From NCBI GenBank assembly GCA_016285835.1, contig JAEERM010000015.1, positions 1 through 44,925 on the forward strand: a stretch of DNA of 44,925 bases, read 5' to 3'. Shown piece by piece: positions 16,873 to 25,243 of the stretch (the first letter of the stretch is position 1; each line of letters begins with the position of its first letter). Below the pieces are notes generated by a model. That model was not told where the DNA came from, made no database searches, and saw nothing but the letters and a program-made list of their open reading frames with translations. Both the position numbers and the translations under genes were made by a program. Source of the DNA: Fibrobacter sp. Lineage in GTDB: Bacteria > Fibrobacterota > Fibrobacteria > Fibrobacterales > Fibrobacteraceae.

Positions 16873-19054
16873 GTCACTACTTGGTTCCCTTATTTTGATT
16901 CCCGCACTCTCTTTCGCTGCGGGTTCCGCAATTATCACACTTGAAATGCCCGTCGGCGCAAGGCAGCTCGGTATGGGCGAAGTCGGTGCCGCCCTCGCAG
17001 ACGATGCTACGGCCATGTATTACAACCCCGCCGGCCTCGCCTTTGGCCCCCTCGCCGACGAATGGCGCATATCCTACCCCGCCGATTCCAAGAAGGCACC
17101 CTTCTTCACAAAGATGACGGCCCGTTCAAAGAACGGCTTTTTCAGCAAGAGCGAACTCTGGGCAGGTACGGCGAACGGCATCCTTAAGTTCGACAGCGAA
17201 CAGTGGTTGGACTACCACTCCGTGACGTTGCAGGGCACCGCGAAGGTCAAAGACGCAGTGCGCGTGTTCGTCGGCAGCGAACGCGGCCTCGACGAATACA
17301 CCCGCCAAGTCAAGAAATTCAACAACATCAAGAACGCCGACGACGAATCCCACGTTGTCGAAGTCATGATTCCCTGGAACCTCGTTGTCAAGGACACCAT
17401 CACGGCAATCCTCTACGAAGACCGCACCGAAAAACTCTGGGTCGGTACGCCCAAGGGGCTGTTCCGCTTTGACGGCAAGGCCTGGAAGAGCTACGAGAAG
17501 GAACTGGGAGTCCACCACGTCAACGCCCTCGCAAGCCAGGGCGCATCCGTCTGGATTGGTACGGACGACGGCCTGTTCGTCTACCGTAACGGCGGATTCG
17601 AACAAAAGGGCAAGGTGCTTCCGAGCCAAAAAATCAATGCGCTTGTCTGGTCCGAAATGCGCAAGGAACTCTATGTTGCAGTCGACGGTGCCGGTATCGC
17701 CCGACTCGTCCCCAAGAAGAGCGTGAACGACAAGGACCGCTGGAGCCTGTTCAACGAAGAAGACGGCATCATGGACCTGAAACCAACTGAACTTGCCGTG
17801 GACAGTTCCGGCCACGTGTGGGCAGCCCACGCCGGTGGTCTCAGCCACTTCACACTTCGCAAGTGGGAACAGGTCAAATTCGACAACAACAACATCAACG
17901 ACATTTCTGTCGATGGCAAGGGAGCCATCTGGATTGCCACCGACAAGGGCGTGTGGCGCCATCTGCCGGACTACGCCACCGCAAGCGGACGTAAAGCCGA
18001 ACTGGAACGTGGCACGGCCGAACAGGAAGGCGAAGTCAAGTCCGAAGACGAATGGACTCACTACCACTCCGGTAACGGACTTTCGAGCAACAAGGTCTGG
18101 GCAGTACTCCCGCAAGGCAACGACGTCTGGTTCAGCACAGCAAACGGCATGGAACAGTTCAAGGACGCCGACTACCAGTTGACCGCCTTCTACGAAAAGC
18201 TCCTACCCATCCTCAACATTCCTGACCTTTACCACCTGTACGGAGGCATGACCATTCCGCTCAACGACTGGGGTACATTGGGCCTTTCCGTGAACTTCGT
18301 GAGTTTCGGTTCCACCGTCGTTTCCGGTGACGTGGACGCCGATGACCTGGTCGCCTACAACAGTTCCGAAATTGTGGGCGGCATCAGCTACGGTACAAGA
18401 TTCCCGAACGACTGGGGTTTGGGCCTTTCCGTCAAGTTCTTCTATTCCGACCTGAGTTCAGGCGGTTCAACCGACGAAGACGAGGCAACGACATTCGGCT
18501 ACGCCTTCGATGTCGGCCTCCTCAAGAAAAACCTCTTCATCGACAAGTTGAATTTGGCATTGGTCCTCGCCAACATCGGCCCGAGCGTCTACTACGTCGA
18601 CAAGACCATCGAAGACCCGATTCCGCTGACCTGGCGTCTCGGACTTGCCTACGAACTGCTCTCGCTGGCCGACTACCGCTGGACCATCGCTGCCGACTAT
18701 AACCGCGAAACCATCTACGACGACGACAAGGGCAACCCGGAACCGTTCTACATCGCCTGCTGGAAGTCCATCGCCAACCCCGACAAAAAAGACACCAAGG
18801 GTCTCGAGACTGCAAAGAACTCCATAATGCAGGGCGTGTTCAATGTGGGTACCGAATTCATCTACTCGAACACGATTGCGCTGCGTCTCGGTTACCTGTA
18901 CGACCGGACAGGCCAACGCCAGGAAGTCGACTTCGGTTTCGGTTTCATGCTCAGCGACATGTTGCAGTTCGACTTCGCGACCATCAAGGACGTAGGCGAG
19001 AACGACGGCGTGCGCGACGGCCAGATGCGCTTCGGCATGGTGTTTAAGTTCTAG
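16865..19054 (+). CDS. PorV-like outer-membrane barrel with inserted beta-propeller
   Basis: 729 residues from a TTG start at 16865, chosen because GGAGG (16856-16860) lies 4 bases upstream and a signal peptide begins here ('SLLGSLILIPALSFA'). Residues about 20-75 match the first strands of PorV/PorQ-type barrels ('GARQLGMGEVGAALADDATA', 'YYNPAGLA'). Residues about 85-430 are propeller blades of the two-component-regulator type ('LWVGTPKGLFRFDGKAWKSY', 'VWIGTDDGLFVYRNGGF', 'IWIATDKGVW'). From about 450 to the end are amphipathic barrel strands, closing with 'RFGMVFKF'. PorV proteins take part in type IX secretion; the propeller would be exposed. Function of the fusion is unknown. Confidence 0.8.
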   Translation: MHKSLLGSLILIPALSFAAGSAIITLEMPVGARQLGMGEVGAALADDATAMYYNPAGLAFGPLADEWRISYPADSKKAPFFTKMTARSKNGFFSKSELWAGTANGILKFDSEQWLDYHSVTLQGTAKVKDAVRVFVGSERGLDEYTRQVKKFNNIKNADDESHVVEVMIPWNLVVKDTITAILYEDRTEKLWVGTPKGLFRFDGKAWKSYEKELGVHHVNALASQGASVWIGTDDGLFVYRNGGFEQKGKVLPSQKINALVWSEMRKELYVAVDGAGIARLVPKKSVNDKDRWSLFNEEDGIMDLKPTELAVDSSGHVWAAHAGGLSHFTLRKWEQVKFDNNNINDISVDGKGAIWIATDKGVWRHLPDYATASGRKAELERGTAEQEGEVKSEDEWTHYHSGNGLSSNKVWAVLPQGNDVWFSTANGMEQFKDADYQLTAFYEKLLPILNIPDLYHLYGGMTIPLNDWGTLGLSVNFVSFGSTVVSGDVDADDLVAYNSSEIVGGISYGTRFPNDWGLGLSVKFFYSDLSSGGSTDEDEATTFGYAFDVGLLKKNLFIDKLNLALVLANIGPSVYYVDKTIEDPIPLTWRLGLAYELLSLADYRWTIAADYNRETIYDDDKGNPEPFYIACWKSIANPDKKDTKGLETAKNSIMQGVFNVGTEFIYSNTIALRLGYLYDRTGQRQEVDFGFGFMLSDMLQFDFATIKDVGENDGVRDGQMRFGMVFKF

Positions 19055-19152
19055 AGGTTCGAGGCATGAGGTCGCTCGCAAGCTCGCTTTGAGCTATGAG
19101 GTGTGAGATAGACGAGAGAACGCCGCTTCGCGGCTACAGACGAGAGACGAGA

Positions 19153-19194
19153 GGAAGTAGGAAGTAGGAAGTAGACAGTAGGCAGTAGGAAGTA
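19153..19194. repeat. Seven-base tandem repeat, GGAAGTA type, six units
   Basis: Units in order are GGAAGTA x3, GACAGTA, GGCAGTA, GGAAGTA. The period is exactly seven bases. A degenerate continuation AACAGTG-GTTGGTG-GTTAG keeps the same period. Confidence 0.9.
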
Positions 19195-19311
19195 AACAGT
19201 GGTTGGTGGTTAGGAAGGGTTCTGTACTTAATCACAAATCACTTGATAAACTCACTGCTCATCGCTCACGGCTCGTACCTCGTGCCTGGAGCCTCGAGCC
19301 TATAGAAATTT

Positions 19312-19347
19312 GTCATTGCGAAGGGCGTTTAGCCCTGAAGCAATCTC
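19312..19347. repeat. REP-like palindromic element
   Basis: It starts GTCATTGCGAAGGGC and ends GAAGCAATCTC. ATTGC pairs with GCAAT and GGGC pairs with GCCC around a GTTTA loop. The sequence resembles the 'GTCATTGCGAGG...GAAGCAATC' palindromes that occur in many unrelated bacterial genomes. Confidence 0.6.
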
Positions 19348-19367
19348 TAGATATGAGTTAGGGATTG

Positions 19368-19416
19368 GGATCTAGGATCTAGGATCTAGGATCTAGGGGC
19401 TAGGGGCTAGGGGCTA
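19368..19416. repeat. Seven-base tandem repeats, GGATCTA x4 and GGGGCTA x3
   Basis: Four perfect GGATCTA units (19368-19395) pass without a gap into three perfect GGGGCTA units (19396-19416). Confidence 0.95.
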
Positions 19417-19517
19417 GGGAGAAATATCACGGCTTCGCCGTCTTATATTGACGCACGAAGTGCGTGATTCTTATTCACTAGCCCCTAGTCTCTATTCTCT
19501 AGTCTCTATTCTCGAGC

Positions 19518-20282
19518 CTACTCCACGCGTTCGAGTATGATCAGGGCGCGTTCTTGCGTGCTGTTGGGAATCGTATAGAAATGCTTGCCGACAATCTTGT
19601 AGCCAAAGTCCTCAGGGTGGAACACCTTGAGTTCGTCGGCAACGGCCGGGCCCTTCATAAAGTACACGCGGCCACCGACCTTGAGTGAATTTTCCAAACG
19701 CGGCAACGTCTTTTCCATCCATTCAAAAGCGCGGCTGATGACACCATCTACGGGGAGCGTCATGCTGCGGCTCGTGACCTTGTGGCCAAACACGTCAATG
19801 CCTTTGAGCCCCATCTTCTCGATGACCATGTTCAAAAAATTGATGCGGTTCGGGCGCGGTTCGCACAAAGTAAGGCGAATCTGGGGATTGACGAGTTTCA
19901 GCGGAATGCCCGGGAACCCGGCTCCGCTGCCCACATCGATCATGCGGGCAGGCCACTCAGGAACAAACGCGTTGATGAGCGTGCAGTCCGCATAGTGGCG
20001 TTCCACCATCGTTTCAAAAGCGTTGAGGCGAGTCAAGTCCTGGTCGTCGTTGTTCGCCCGCAGCAACTGGTGGAATTCCCAAATCTGCTCCAGAGTTTTC
20101 CCCTGCAGTTCCACACCGTAATAATGCAAGAGTTTGTCTAACCCCGCCAAAGACGGAGTCACGCGCTTGCCGTTAAACAACGGGAATTCCGTACGCGGAG
20201 CCTTCATGTGCGGGACAAAGTCCTTTCCCAACGCACTGGCCCCACGAGCGGGCCCTTTTTTCGACCAGGATGATTTAGCCAT
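19518..20282 (-). CDS. rsmG: 16S rRNA (guanine-527-N7)-methyltransferase RsmG
   Basis: 254 residues, longer than the usual 210-240 because of an N-terminal extension of about 30 basic residues. The Rossmann core has the SAM motif 'IDVGSGAGFPGIPLKL', the family motifs 'DLTRLNAFETMVERHYADC' and 'EPRPNRINFLN', and 'ISRAFEWMEKTLP'. It methylates G527 of 16S rRNA; loss gives low-level streptomycin resistance in other bacteria. The ATG at 20282 lacks a clear Shine-Dalgarno sequence. It stands alone; the large repeat block lies just past its 3' end. Confidence 0.93.
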   Translation of the reverse strand: MAKSSWSKKGPARGASALGKDFVPHMKAPRTEFPLFNGKRVTPSLAGLDKLLHYYGVELQGKTLEQIWEFHQLLRANNDDQDLTRLNAFETMVERHYADCTLINAFVPEWPARMIDVGSGAGFPGIPLKLVNPQIRLTLCEPRPNRINFLNMVIEKMGLKGIDVFGHKVTSRSMTLPVDGVISRAFEWMEKTLPRLENSLKVGGRVYFMKGPAVADELKVFHPEDFGYKIVGKHFYTIPNSTQERALIILERVE

Positions 20283-20361
20283 ATGTAAAAAATAGAAAAA
20301 GAACGGCTTACCCTGGAAAAAAAATGCTTTTCAAATGTCTATAGACTCAGGAGGCAAAAAA

Positions 20362-21816
20362 TTGAGTCTAGACATCCATAATCGGCCGCTATCCATATTC
20401 TCTTTTCTCTTATTGGCTGCGTCCCTTTGCCACGGGCAATCCACAAGCATTGACGAATCCGACGTATTCGACTGGTGGGACAACGGCATCATCTCTCAAG
20501 ACGAAGCCGAAGACATCTTGAGCCTACTCGAAGAGGGAAACACGCAAGAGGCATGCGCACTCGCAGAAGTCTATGCGCAGGAAGCCTGTACCGACACGGA
20601 GGCACCCCCACCCAAGAAAAAGGCAACAAGGAAAAAATCTGCCGACAAAGGGACCTCAAAAAATACGGACAAAGACGTAGATGAAGGTGCAAGCATCGCA
20701 CCACATGGTTACGCCCTCTGGAAAACCCGAATTGATTCCACAGGGAACCCTGCCAGCACACGCAAAGAACTCCAAATTACATTCTACCGTTACAGATTAC
20801 GCCTGGGTTCGCAAAACCTGCTCACCTACCGGGCCCAGCACTACGAGGCGCACTTCGGCAATATATCGACACGCGAGCTGCACAGCCTAATCCCCATAGA
20901 CACGCTCATGGGGACAGTCGCCTACTTCCCGCTAGGGCCATTCCTTCTAGGAGGCTCGCTCGACACAGCCTTGGCCAAAACCGCCCATGCCGAATTCGCT
21001 TACGGCAAGAACAACATCGCCACCACCTACTGGAACATCCGCGAGAACAACTCGTTCGTTTTGCAGGCAACTACAAGCGAAGCAAATGTTGCCGCCTGGT
21101 ACCAGATTCACCAAAGCATGCCGATTGTCAAAGTGCAAATACACTCGCGCGAGACGATTAAACAGGCTCGGGAACACCAGCGGAACTATCTCATATTCTG
21201 GAACACCACGGCCTACTTCCACGGCACACAAGTCCCCGAATACTCGCGACTCAGTTCCTCCATCCTAAAAAACAAATTGTGGGCTTCACAGAACATCACC
21301 CTATCGGGAACAGGGGAAACCAGAACAAAATTCGGCACTACCGCAAGCCTTTTCGCCCCCATCAATGCCGACACGCTAAGAGCCCGCTTCAAGATTACCG
21401 CAGAGACTGGCCCCAAGGCAATTCACGCCAAAATCAGCGCCACCTGCCTAGATGCGACAACGCGCTGCAAGCAAGACGATTTGGCGGCCAAGGTCATTTC
21501 GGAACACGGTACGGAAAATGTTGTCGCGATAGATGCTGGCGTAAAAGTGACATACAAACACGAAAATGGCGACCGGAACGACTTCGGCAAACCTCGCTTG
21601 GAAGCAGGAATGGCCTACATCGAAAAACCGCAAAACCGGCTCCGGATGGCAGTCATTTTACCCAAAGGCGACCCACAGGAAGCAATCACCTTGCGCAACG
21701 AAGCCAAAATAAAGTCCAACTGGCTCGAATGTTCGCTCGTCGTCGACTTCAAACAAAGCCGTACACAGGATATGCACCCTGCACGGGCCTACATCCAGGC
21801 AAAAATGGCGTTTTGA
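20362..21816 (+). CDS. Hypothetical secreted protein, probable outer-membrane barrel
   Basis: 484 residues from a TTG start at 20362, chosen because AGGAGG (20349-20354) lies 7 bases upstream; an in-frame ATG at 20335 lies before that site. A signal peptide ends near 'LLLAASLCHGQ'. Residues about 30-75 form a small acidic helical domain ('DWWDNGIISQDEAEDILSLL'), followed by a lysine-rich linker (about 85-110). The rest has alternating beta strands and ends in Phe, as barrel proteins often do. I do not recognise a family. It is monocistronic and ends in a strong terminator. Confidence 0.75.
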   Translation: MSLDIHNRPLSIFSFLLLAASLCHGQSTSIDESDVFDWWDNGIISQDEAEDILSLLEEGNTQEACALAEVYAQEACTDTEAPPPKKKATRKKSADKGTSKNTDKDVDEGASIAPHGYALWKTRIDSTGNPASTRKELQITFYRYRLRLGSQNLLTYRAQHYEAHFGNISTRELHSLIPIDTLMGTVAYFPLGPFLLGGSLDTALAKTAHAEFAYGKNNIATTYWNIRENNSFVLQATTSEANVAAWYQIHQSMPIVKVQIHSRETIKQAREHQRNYLIFWNTTAYFHGTQVPEYSRLSSSILKNKLWASQNITLSGTGETRTKFGTTASLFAPINADTLRARFKITAETGPKAIHAKISATCLDATTRCKQDDLAAKVISEHGTENVVAIDAGVKVTYKHENGDRNDFGKPRLEAGMAYIEKPQNRLRMAVILPKGDPQEAITLRNEAKIKSNWLECSLVVDFKQSRTQDMHPARAYIQAKMAF

Positions 21817-21940
21817 CGCGAAAAAAGGCAAAAATGTTCCGACAAAGGCGTTTCGGTTACACATGTAAACAGAAATACCCCCCAACAAGGCACTTTACAC
21901 CCGCCAAGATATGTAATTTATAGCTAAGCATACATTCCCG

Positions 21941-21985
21941 GACGCTTCCAGGTCCCCTCCTTTACCTGGAAGCGTCATTTTTTTT
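21941..21985 (+). terminator. Strong intrinsic terminator
   Basis: GACGCTTCCAGGT (21941-21953) pairs perfectly over 13 bp with ACCTGGAAGCGTC (21964-21976), and ATTTTTTTT follows. It closes the 20362-21816 gene. Confidence 0.92.
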
Positions 21986-21996
21986 AGTTTTTCAGT

Positions 21997-22398
21997 ATGA
22001 TTGCAACGATTTCTTTTGTCGCGGCGATTGTCGGCGCGATAACTTTTTTACCCTCTATTGCCTTGAATATTGCGCTCGGTTGTGGAGCACCCCTCGGTGA
22101 TTATGCCATGAACGCCAAGCACAAAGTCGTTCCCAAGGAAATCCGCAGGGCGTTCATCGTCCCCACCGTGATGCAATTCGTGGCCCTGTTCATTCTGCTT
22201 TTCGCGGGGCGGGTCTTGCCCGAAATCATCCCCTACATGATTACGCGCATTTTCTGCTTTTTCTTCGCGCTGTACCTCACGTTCTATACGGCAACAGTCC
22301 TTTTCAGCACGAGCCTCAAAGAACGCACGGTCATGGGAATTTTCGCAGTAGCCACGACGATATGTTTTTGGATAGTGGCGTTTGGGACATTGTACTAA
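21997..22398 (+). CDS. Small integral membrane protein of unknown function
   Basis: 133 residues with about four membrane segments (about 1-27, 50-70, 78-100, 108-130) and little else. A short positively charged loop lies at about 38-48 ('NAKHKVVPKEIRR'). I do not recognise a family. It starts 12 bases after the T run of a terminator, so its promoter must overlap that terminator or it depends on read-through. A repeat block follows its stop codon. Confidence 0.6.
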   Translation: MIATISFVAAIVGAITFLPSIALNIALGCGAPLGDYAMNAKHKVVPKEIRRAFIVPTVMQFVALFILLFAGRVLPEIIPYMITRIFCFFFALYLTFYTATVLFSTSLKERTVMGIFAVATTICFWIVAFGTLY

Positions 22399-22505
22399 AA
22401 GGGATTAGAATCTAGGATCTAGAGGCTAGGGAGAAGATTCTTTTCACTAGCCTCTAATCTCTATTCTCTAGTCTCTCTTTAGTTAGTGGTTAGGAGAATA
22501 GAAGA
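22399..22505. repeat. Intergenic repeat block with inverted repeat and heptamer remnants
   Basis: It contains GGATCTA- and GGCTAGG-type units like those at 19368-19416. A perfect 10-bp inverted repeat joins TAGAGGCTAG (22420-22429) and CTAGCCTCTA (22447-22456). A 'GTTAGTGGTTAGG' string (about 22482-22494) matches repeats near 19200 and 36810. It reaches to within a few bases of the queH start. Confidence 0.8.
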
Positions 22506-22510
22506 GAAAA

Positions 22511-23176
22511 ATGAATATGAATACGAAAAAAGACATTCAATCGGTAGCGCCGAAACATAATTTCCAGGTGGACCTGGACCGCATCATTCGGCGTCTGGAG
22601 CGCACCGGCGAGGTGCCGCACCTGCTGCTCCATGCCTGCTGCGCGCCATGCAGCAGCTACACCATCGAATACCTTTCGCAGTATTTCAAGATTACGCTCT
22701 TCTATTACAACCCGAACATCGCCCCCGACGAAGAATACCGGCACCGCGTCGAAGAAATCAAGCGTTTCGTCGCAGAATTCAAGACAAAGCACCCAGTCAC
22801 CTTAATCGAAGGCGAATACGACCCCAAGAAATTCTACGACGCCGTGCGCGGCCTCGAAAACGAGCCCGAAGGCGGCAAGCGCTGCCGCAAGTGCTTCGAG
22901 CTTCGCCTCGCCGAATCGGCCAGGCTTGCCAAGGAACTGGGAGCCGACTACTTCACGACCACGCTCACCATCAGCCCCATGAAAAACGCCCAGGTGCTCA
23001 ACGAGGTGGCACAGGAGCAGTGCGATATCTACGGAATCAAGCGACTCCCCAGCGATTTCAAGAAGAAGGGCGGCTACAAGCGTTCCATACAGCTTTCGGC
23101 AGAGTACAATCTATATAGGCAGAACTACTGCGGCTGTGTGTACTCAAAACGCGACGCCGACAAACGAGACAATTAA
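22511..23176 (+). CDS. queH: Epoxyqueuosine reductase QueH
   Basis: 221 residues. Cysteine motifs of QueH (formerly DUF208) are present: 'HACCAPCSSY' (C43, C44, C47), 'GGKRCRKCFELRL' and the C-terminal 'NYCGCVYS'. These hold the iron-sulfur cluster and adjacent metal site. QueH makes the last step of queuosine synthesis in tRNA, reducing epoxyqueuosine, and replaces QueG in many bacteria. The first ATG is at 22511, with a second one two codons later. The upstream leader is made of the intergenic repeat. Confidence 0.93.
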   Translation: MNMNTKKDIQSVAPKHNFQVDLDRIIRRLERTGEVPHLLLHACCAPCSSYTIEYLSQYFKITLFYYNPNIAPDEEYRHRVEEIKRFVAEFKTKHPVTLIEGEYDPKKFYDAVRGLENEPEGGKRCRKCFELRLAESARLAKELGADYFTTTLTISPMKNAQVLNEVAQEQCDIYGIKRLPSDFKKKGGYKRSIQLSAEYNLYRQNYCGCVYSKRDADKRDN

Positions 23177-23183
23177 ATTCCTG

Positions 23184-23213
23184 CGAGCCCTACTTTCTAG
23201 GGTTCCTTTTTGT
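23184..23213 (+). terminator. Terminator of queH
   Basis: GAGCCCTA (23185-23192) pairs with TAGGGTTC (23198-23205) apart from one G-T pair and a minor slip, followed by CTTTTTG. It overlaps the last codons of the convergent lipoprotein gene. Confidence 0.6.
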
Positions 23214-24246
23214 CATTGACTCGATAAACCGCTTTCAGAAAACCTTCCCTCGCATCCATGAAAAGACCAAGGAACCTTTCACTTTCGTCACTATCGCAAG
23301 ACATTTCCCCATTTTCGTAAGTACACGGCAAAATTCTCCACACCCGATTGAATTTGACAACGTATGATCCGCAGTCCATTATATATTTTTTGTCAGGAGT
23401 ATATTCTATACAACTGTTCATCTGGCCATTAGGGACAAGCATCATCGTGTTATTCCCATTTCTGAGCCCTTCATTGAACGACAGCAACAAAGTATCCCCT
23501 TTAAAGCTATACGCACCCCTCACTTCGCCATCAAAAAGAATATTTTCATCACTCGGGTCCGCAGCGGGTTCAAACGCAAAGAAAATGGAATCGCTATTTA
23601 CATCGACTTGCATTTCCCCCAACTGCACCACCTTTGCACTAGAATAATAGTCTTCAATTTTGTAGTCCAAATATGCGTCATCACGCCATGGTTCCACGTC
23701 AAAACCAATAAACCTGTTGCGGCCGCTATTTTCGCAGTTCTGTTCCCCGTTTATGTATGCGCATGGCAAGAATTTCCATTCACCGTCCAGCCGGCCAATA
23801 CCCGTCTTCATACTGTCGCAACCGTCAGCACCAATGAACAGGCAACCGTTCAGCTTACTCTCTGCGACAAGCATAATCGTAATCTCGTCCTTTTCAGGCC
23901 CTTCATTGAACGACAGAGACAAAGTATCCCCGTTTAGGTCATACGCAACCCTCACCGTATCGGCAAAGGAGAAGTTTTCATCCCACCGGCCCAAAATCTC
24001 ATCATGAGGACATTCTTGATTGTAATAAAAAACAAAGACAAGAGAATCGTCCGTTTCACTGGTCAAAATTTTCGCACCCTGCGCCAAGCATGCATTTTGA
24101 TAGGGGGTATTCAGCGGCTCGTGCGGTTCCGCACTAATATCATGGTCTGCATCCACCCAATCCTCGGTAAACCCAACACAACCCGACAGGAAAAGGAGGC
24201 CCATCACAGCCAGCATAAGATTTTTCTTGAGTATTTCGCTATTCAT
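23197..24246 (-). CDS. Hypothetical lipoprotein with an internal duplication
   Basis: 349 residues from the ATG at 24246 (an ATG three codons earlier is possible). The signal segment ends in the lipobox 'FLSGC'. The mature protein carries two copies of a domain of about 150 residues. The copies share '(L/S)FNEG', 'W(K/R)(F/I)LPC(A/T)Y.NGE..C' and 'RF(I/L)G(F/L)'. I do not recognise the family. The gene overlaps the TIGR02147 gene upstream by 8 bp, the same arrangement as at 12682-14726. It is A+T richer than the housekeeping genes. Confidence 0.75.
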   Translation of the reverse strand: MNSEILKKNLMLAVMGLLFLSGCVGFTEDWVDADHDISAEPHEPLNTPYQNACLAQGAKILTSETDDSLVFVFYYNQECPHDEILGRWDENFSFADTVRVAYDLNGDTLSLSFNEGPEKDEITIMLVAESKLNGCLFIGADGCDSMKTGIGRLDGEWKFLPCAYINGEQNCENSGRNRFIGFDVEPWRDDAYLDYKIEDYYSSAKVVQLGEMQVDVNSDSIFFAFEPAADPSDENILFDGEVRGAYSFKGDTLLLSFNEGLRNGNNTMMLVPNGQMNSCIEYTPDKKYIMDCGSYVVKFNRVWRILPCTYENGEMSCDSDESERFLGLFMDAREGFLKAVYRVNDKKEP

Positions 24247-25069
24247 TTTCAGCATCCCCCTTCCGACTCAGCGGAAATAGTTGCAAATTCAACCGATAAA
24301 CCCTATCGTATTTTTTGACCTTCGAAATAATATCCATCACATGCCGCCGGAACTTGTTGGCCTCGTCCATAAGCAGCAAATAAGTCTTTTCGTCCGCACC
24401 GAACGTGAGTCCCGAAACGTTGCGGTCCTCCTTCGGTATCGTATCCAGCGCATCGGCCGCCAAGAGAGCAAACTGCTTTTGCATTGCCTGTAACGACATG
24501 GGAACAGGCACACCGCCGTTTGAAATCCAACGATCCGTCTGTTTATAATTCCCGTAGCAATCCCTTTCCAAAAGTCCGAGCCTAAGCATCCGTTCCAAGG
24601 AATTGCGCACCTCACCCGCAGTCGCCTCGGGTATGCAGTTCTTCGCAATCTCGGAAGGCTTCGCCCCCGGCATAATCGGAGCCAACTCGCGCACCACCAA
24701 GTTCAACCATGATCCGAAATATTCAACCGCCTCCGCCCCGACGACATGCACCTTGTTCTCTTTCGCCAAAAAACACATCTTCTCAAAAATGCGGAGTCGA
24801 GTCACATCGTCCTGCGCTTCGCAAAAATCGACCATCAAGCAAAAGTAGTCCGCCTGGTAGCCGGACAGGCTCATGGCTCCAGCCACCCTCACTGCACCGA
24901 CACGGCTCAAGCGAGTTTTTCCGTCACAGACAAGTTTCAAGTAGCCGGACGACGAGAATCCCGCAAGTTTTGTGAACTCGCGCCACGAGAAATCGGAAAC
25001 CCTCTTGCGTTCCTCGTAGAATTCCCGCATATATCGCCGGTAATCTTGATATTCAGTAATCGGATTCAT
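24239..25069 (-). CDS. TIGR02147 family protein (putative regulator), second copy
   Basis: 276 residues from the ATG at 25069, with AAAGGG 6 bases upstream; an 11-codon longer reading is less likely. The start 'ITEYQDYRRYMREFYEERKR...FSWREFTKLAGFSSSGYLKLV' is the family N terminus with a helix-turn-helix-like pattern. A winged-helix-like part lies at about 145-190 ('RNSLERMLRLGLLERDCYGNYK'). It is only distantly similar to the copy at 13869-14726 but has the same layout, including 'LAADALDTIP(K)ED RNVS' against 'LASDALDNIPVNERNIS'. It overlaps a lipoprotein gene. I infer a regulator that works with that partner. Confidence 0.85.
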   Translation of the reverse strand: MNPITEYQDYRRYMREFYEERKRVSDFSWREFTKLAGFSSSGYLKLVCDGKTRLSRVGAVRVAGAMSLSGYQADYFCLMVDFCEAQDDVTRLRIFEKMCFLAKENKVHVVGAEAVEYFGSWLNLVVRELAPIMPGAKPSEIAKNCIPEATAGEVRNSLERMLRLGLLERDCYGNYKQTDRWISNGGVPVPMSLQAMQKQFALLAADALDTIPKEDRNVSGLTFGADEKTYLLLMDEANKFRRHVMDIISKVKKYDRVYRLNLQLFPLSRKGDAENE

Positions 25070-25243
25070 CGTCAGCCCTTTCCCATAATTTATCTTTTCC
25101 ATGAAACAAATAGTGCTATTTTTTGCATAAAATCAAACTTTTTTAATCAAAAATACAACTATTCAAAATCCATATGAAACACAGCGTTTCATATGGAAGG
25201 GGACAGGAGAAAACACCCGTCCTCGGTTTCAGGAATAAAGGAT

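Larger units (their letters stand above)
19055..19517. repeat. Intergenic block of heptanucleotide tandem repeats, palindromes and a REP-like element
   Basis: 463 bases with no gene. In order it holds: a phrase shared with 128-308 (19068-19107); palindrome GCCGC-TTC-GCGGC (19122-19134); seven-base repeats of the type GGAAGTA (19153-19194), running into GTGGTTG/GTGGTTA; a REP-like hairpin (19312-19347); GGATCTA x4 then GGGGCTA x3 (19368-19416); palindromes ACGGC-TTC-GCCGT (19429-19441) and ACGCAC-GAA-GTGCGT (19451-19465); and an inverted echo of the heptamers ('CTAGCCCCTAG', near 19479). It lies between two genes that converge. Confidence 0.85.
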
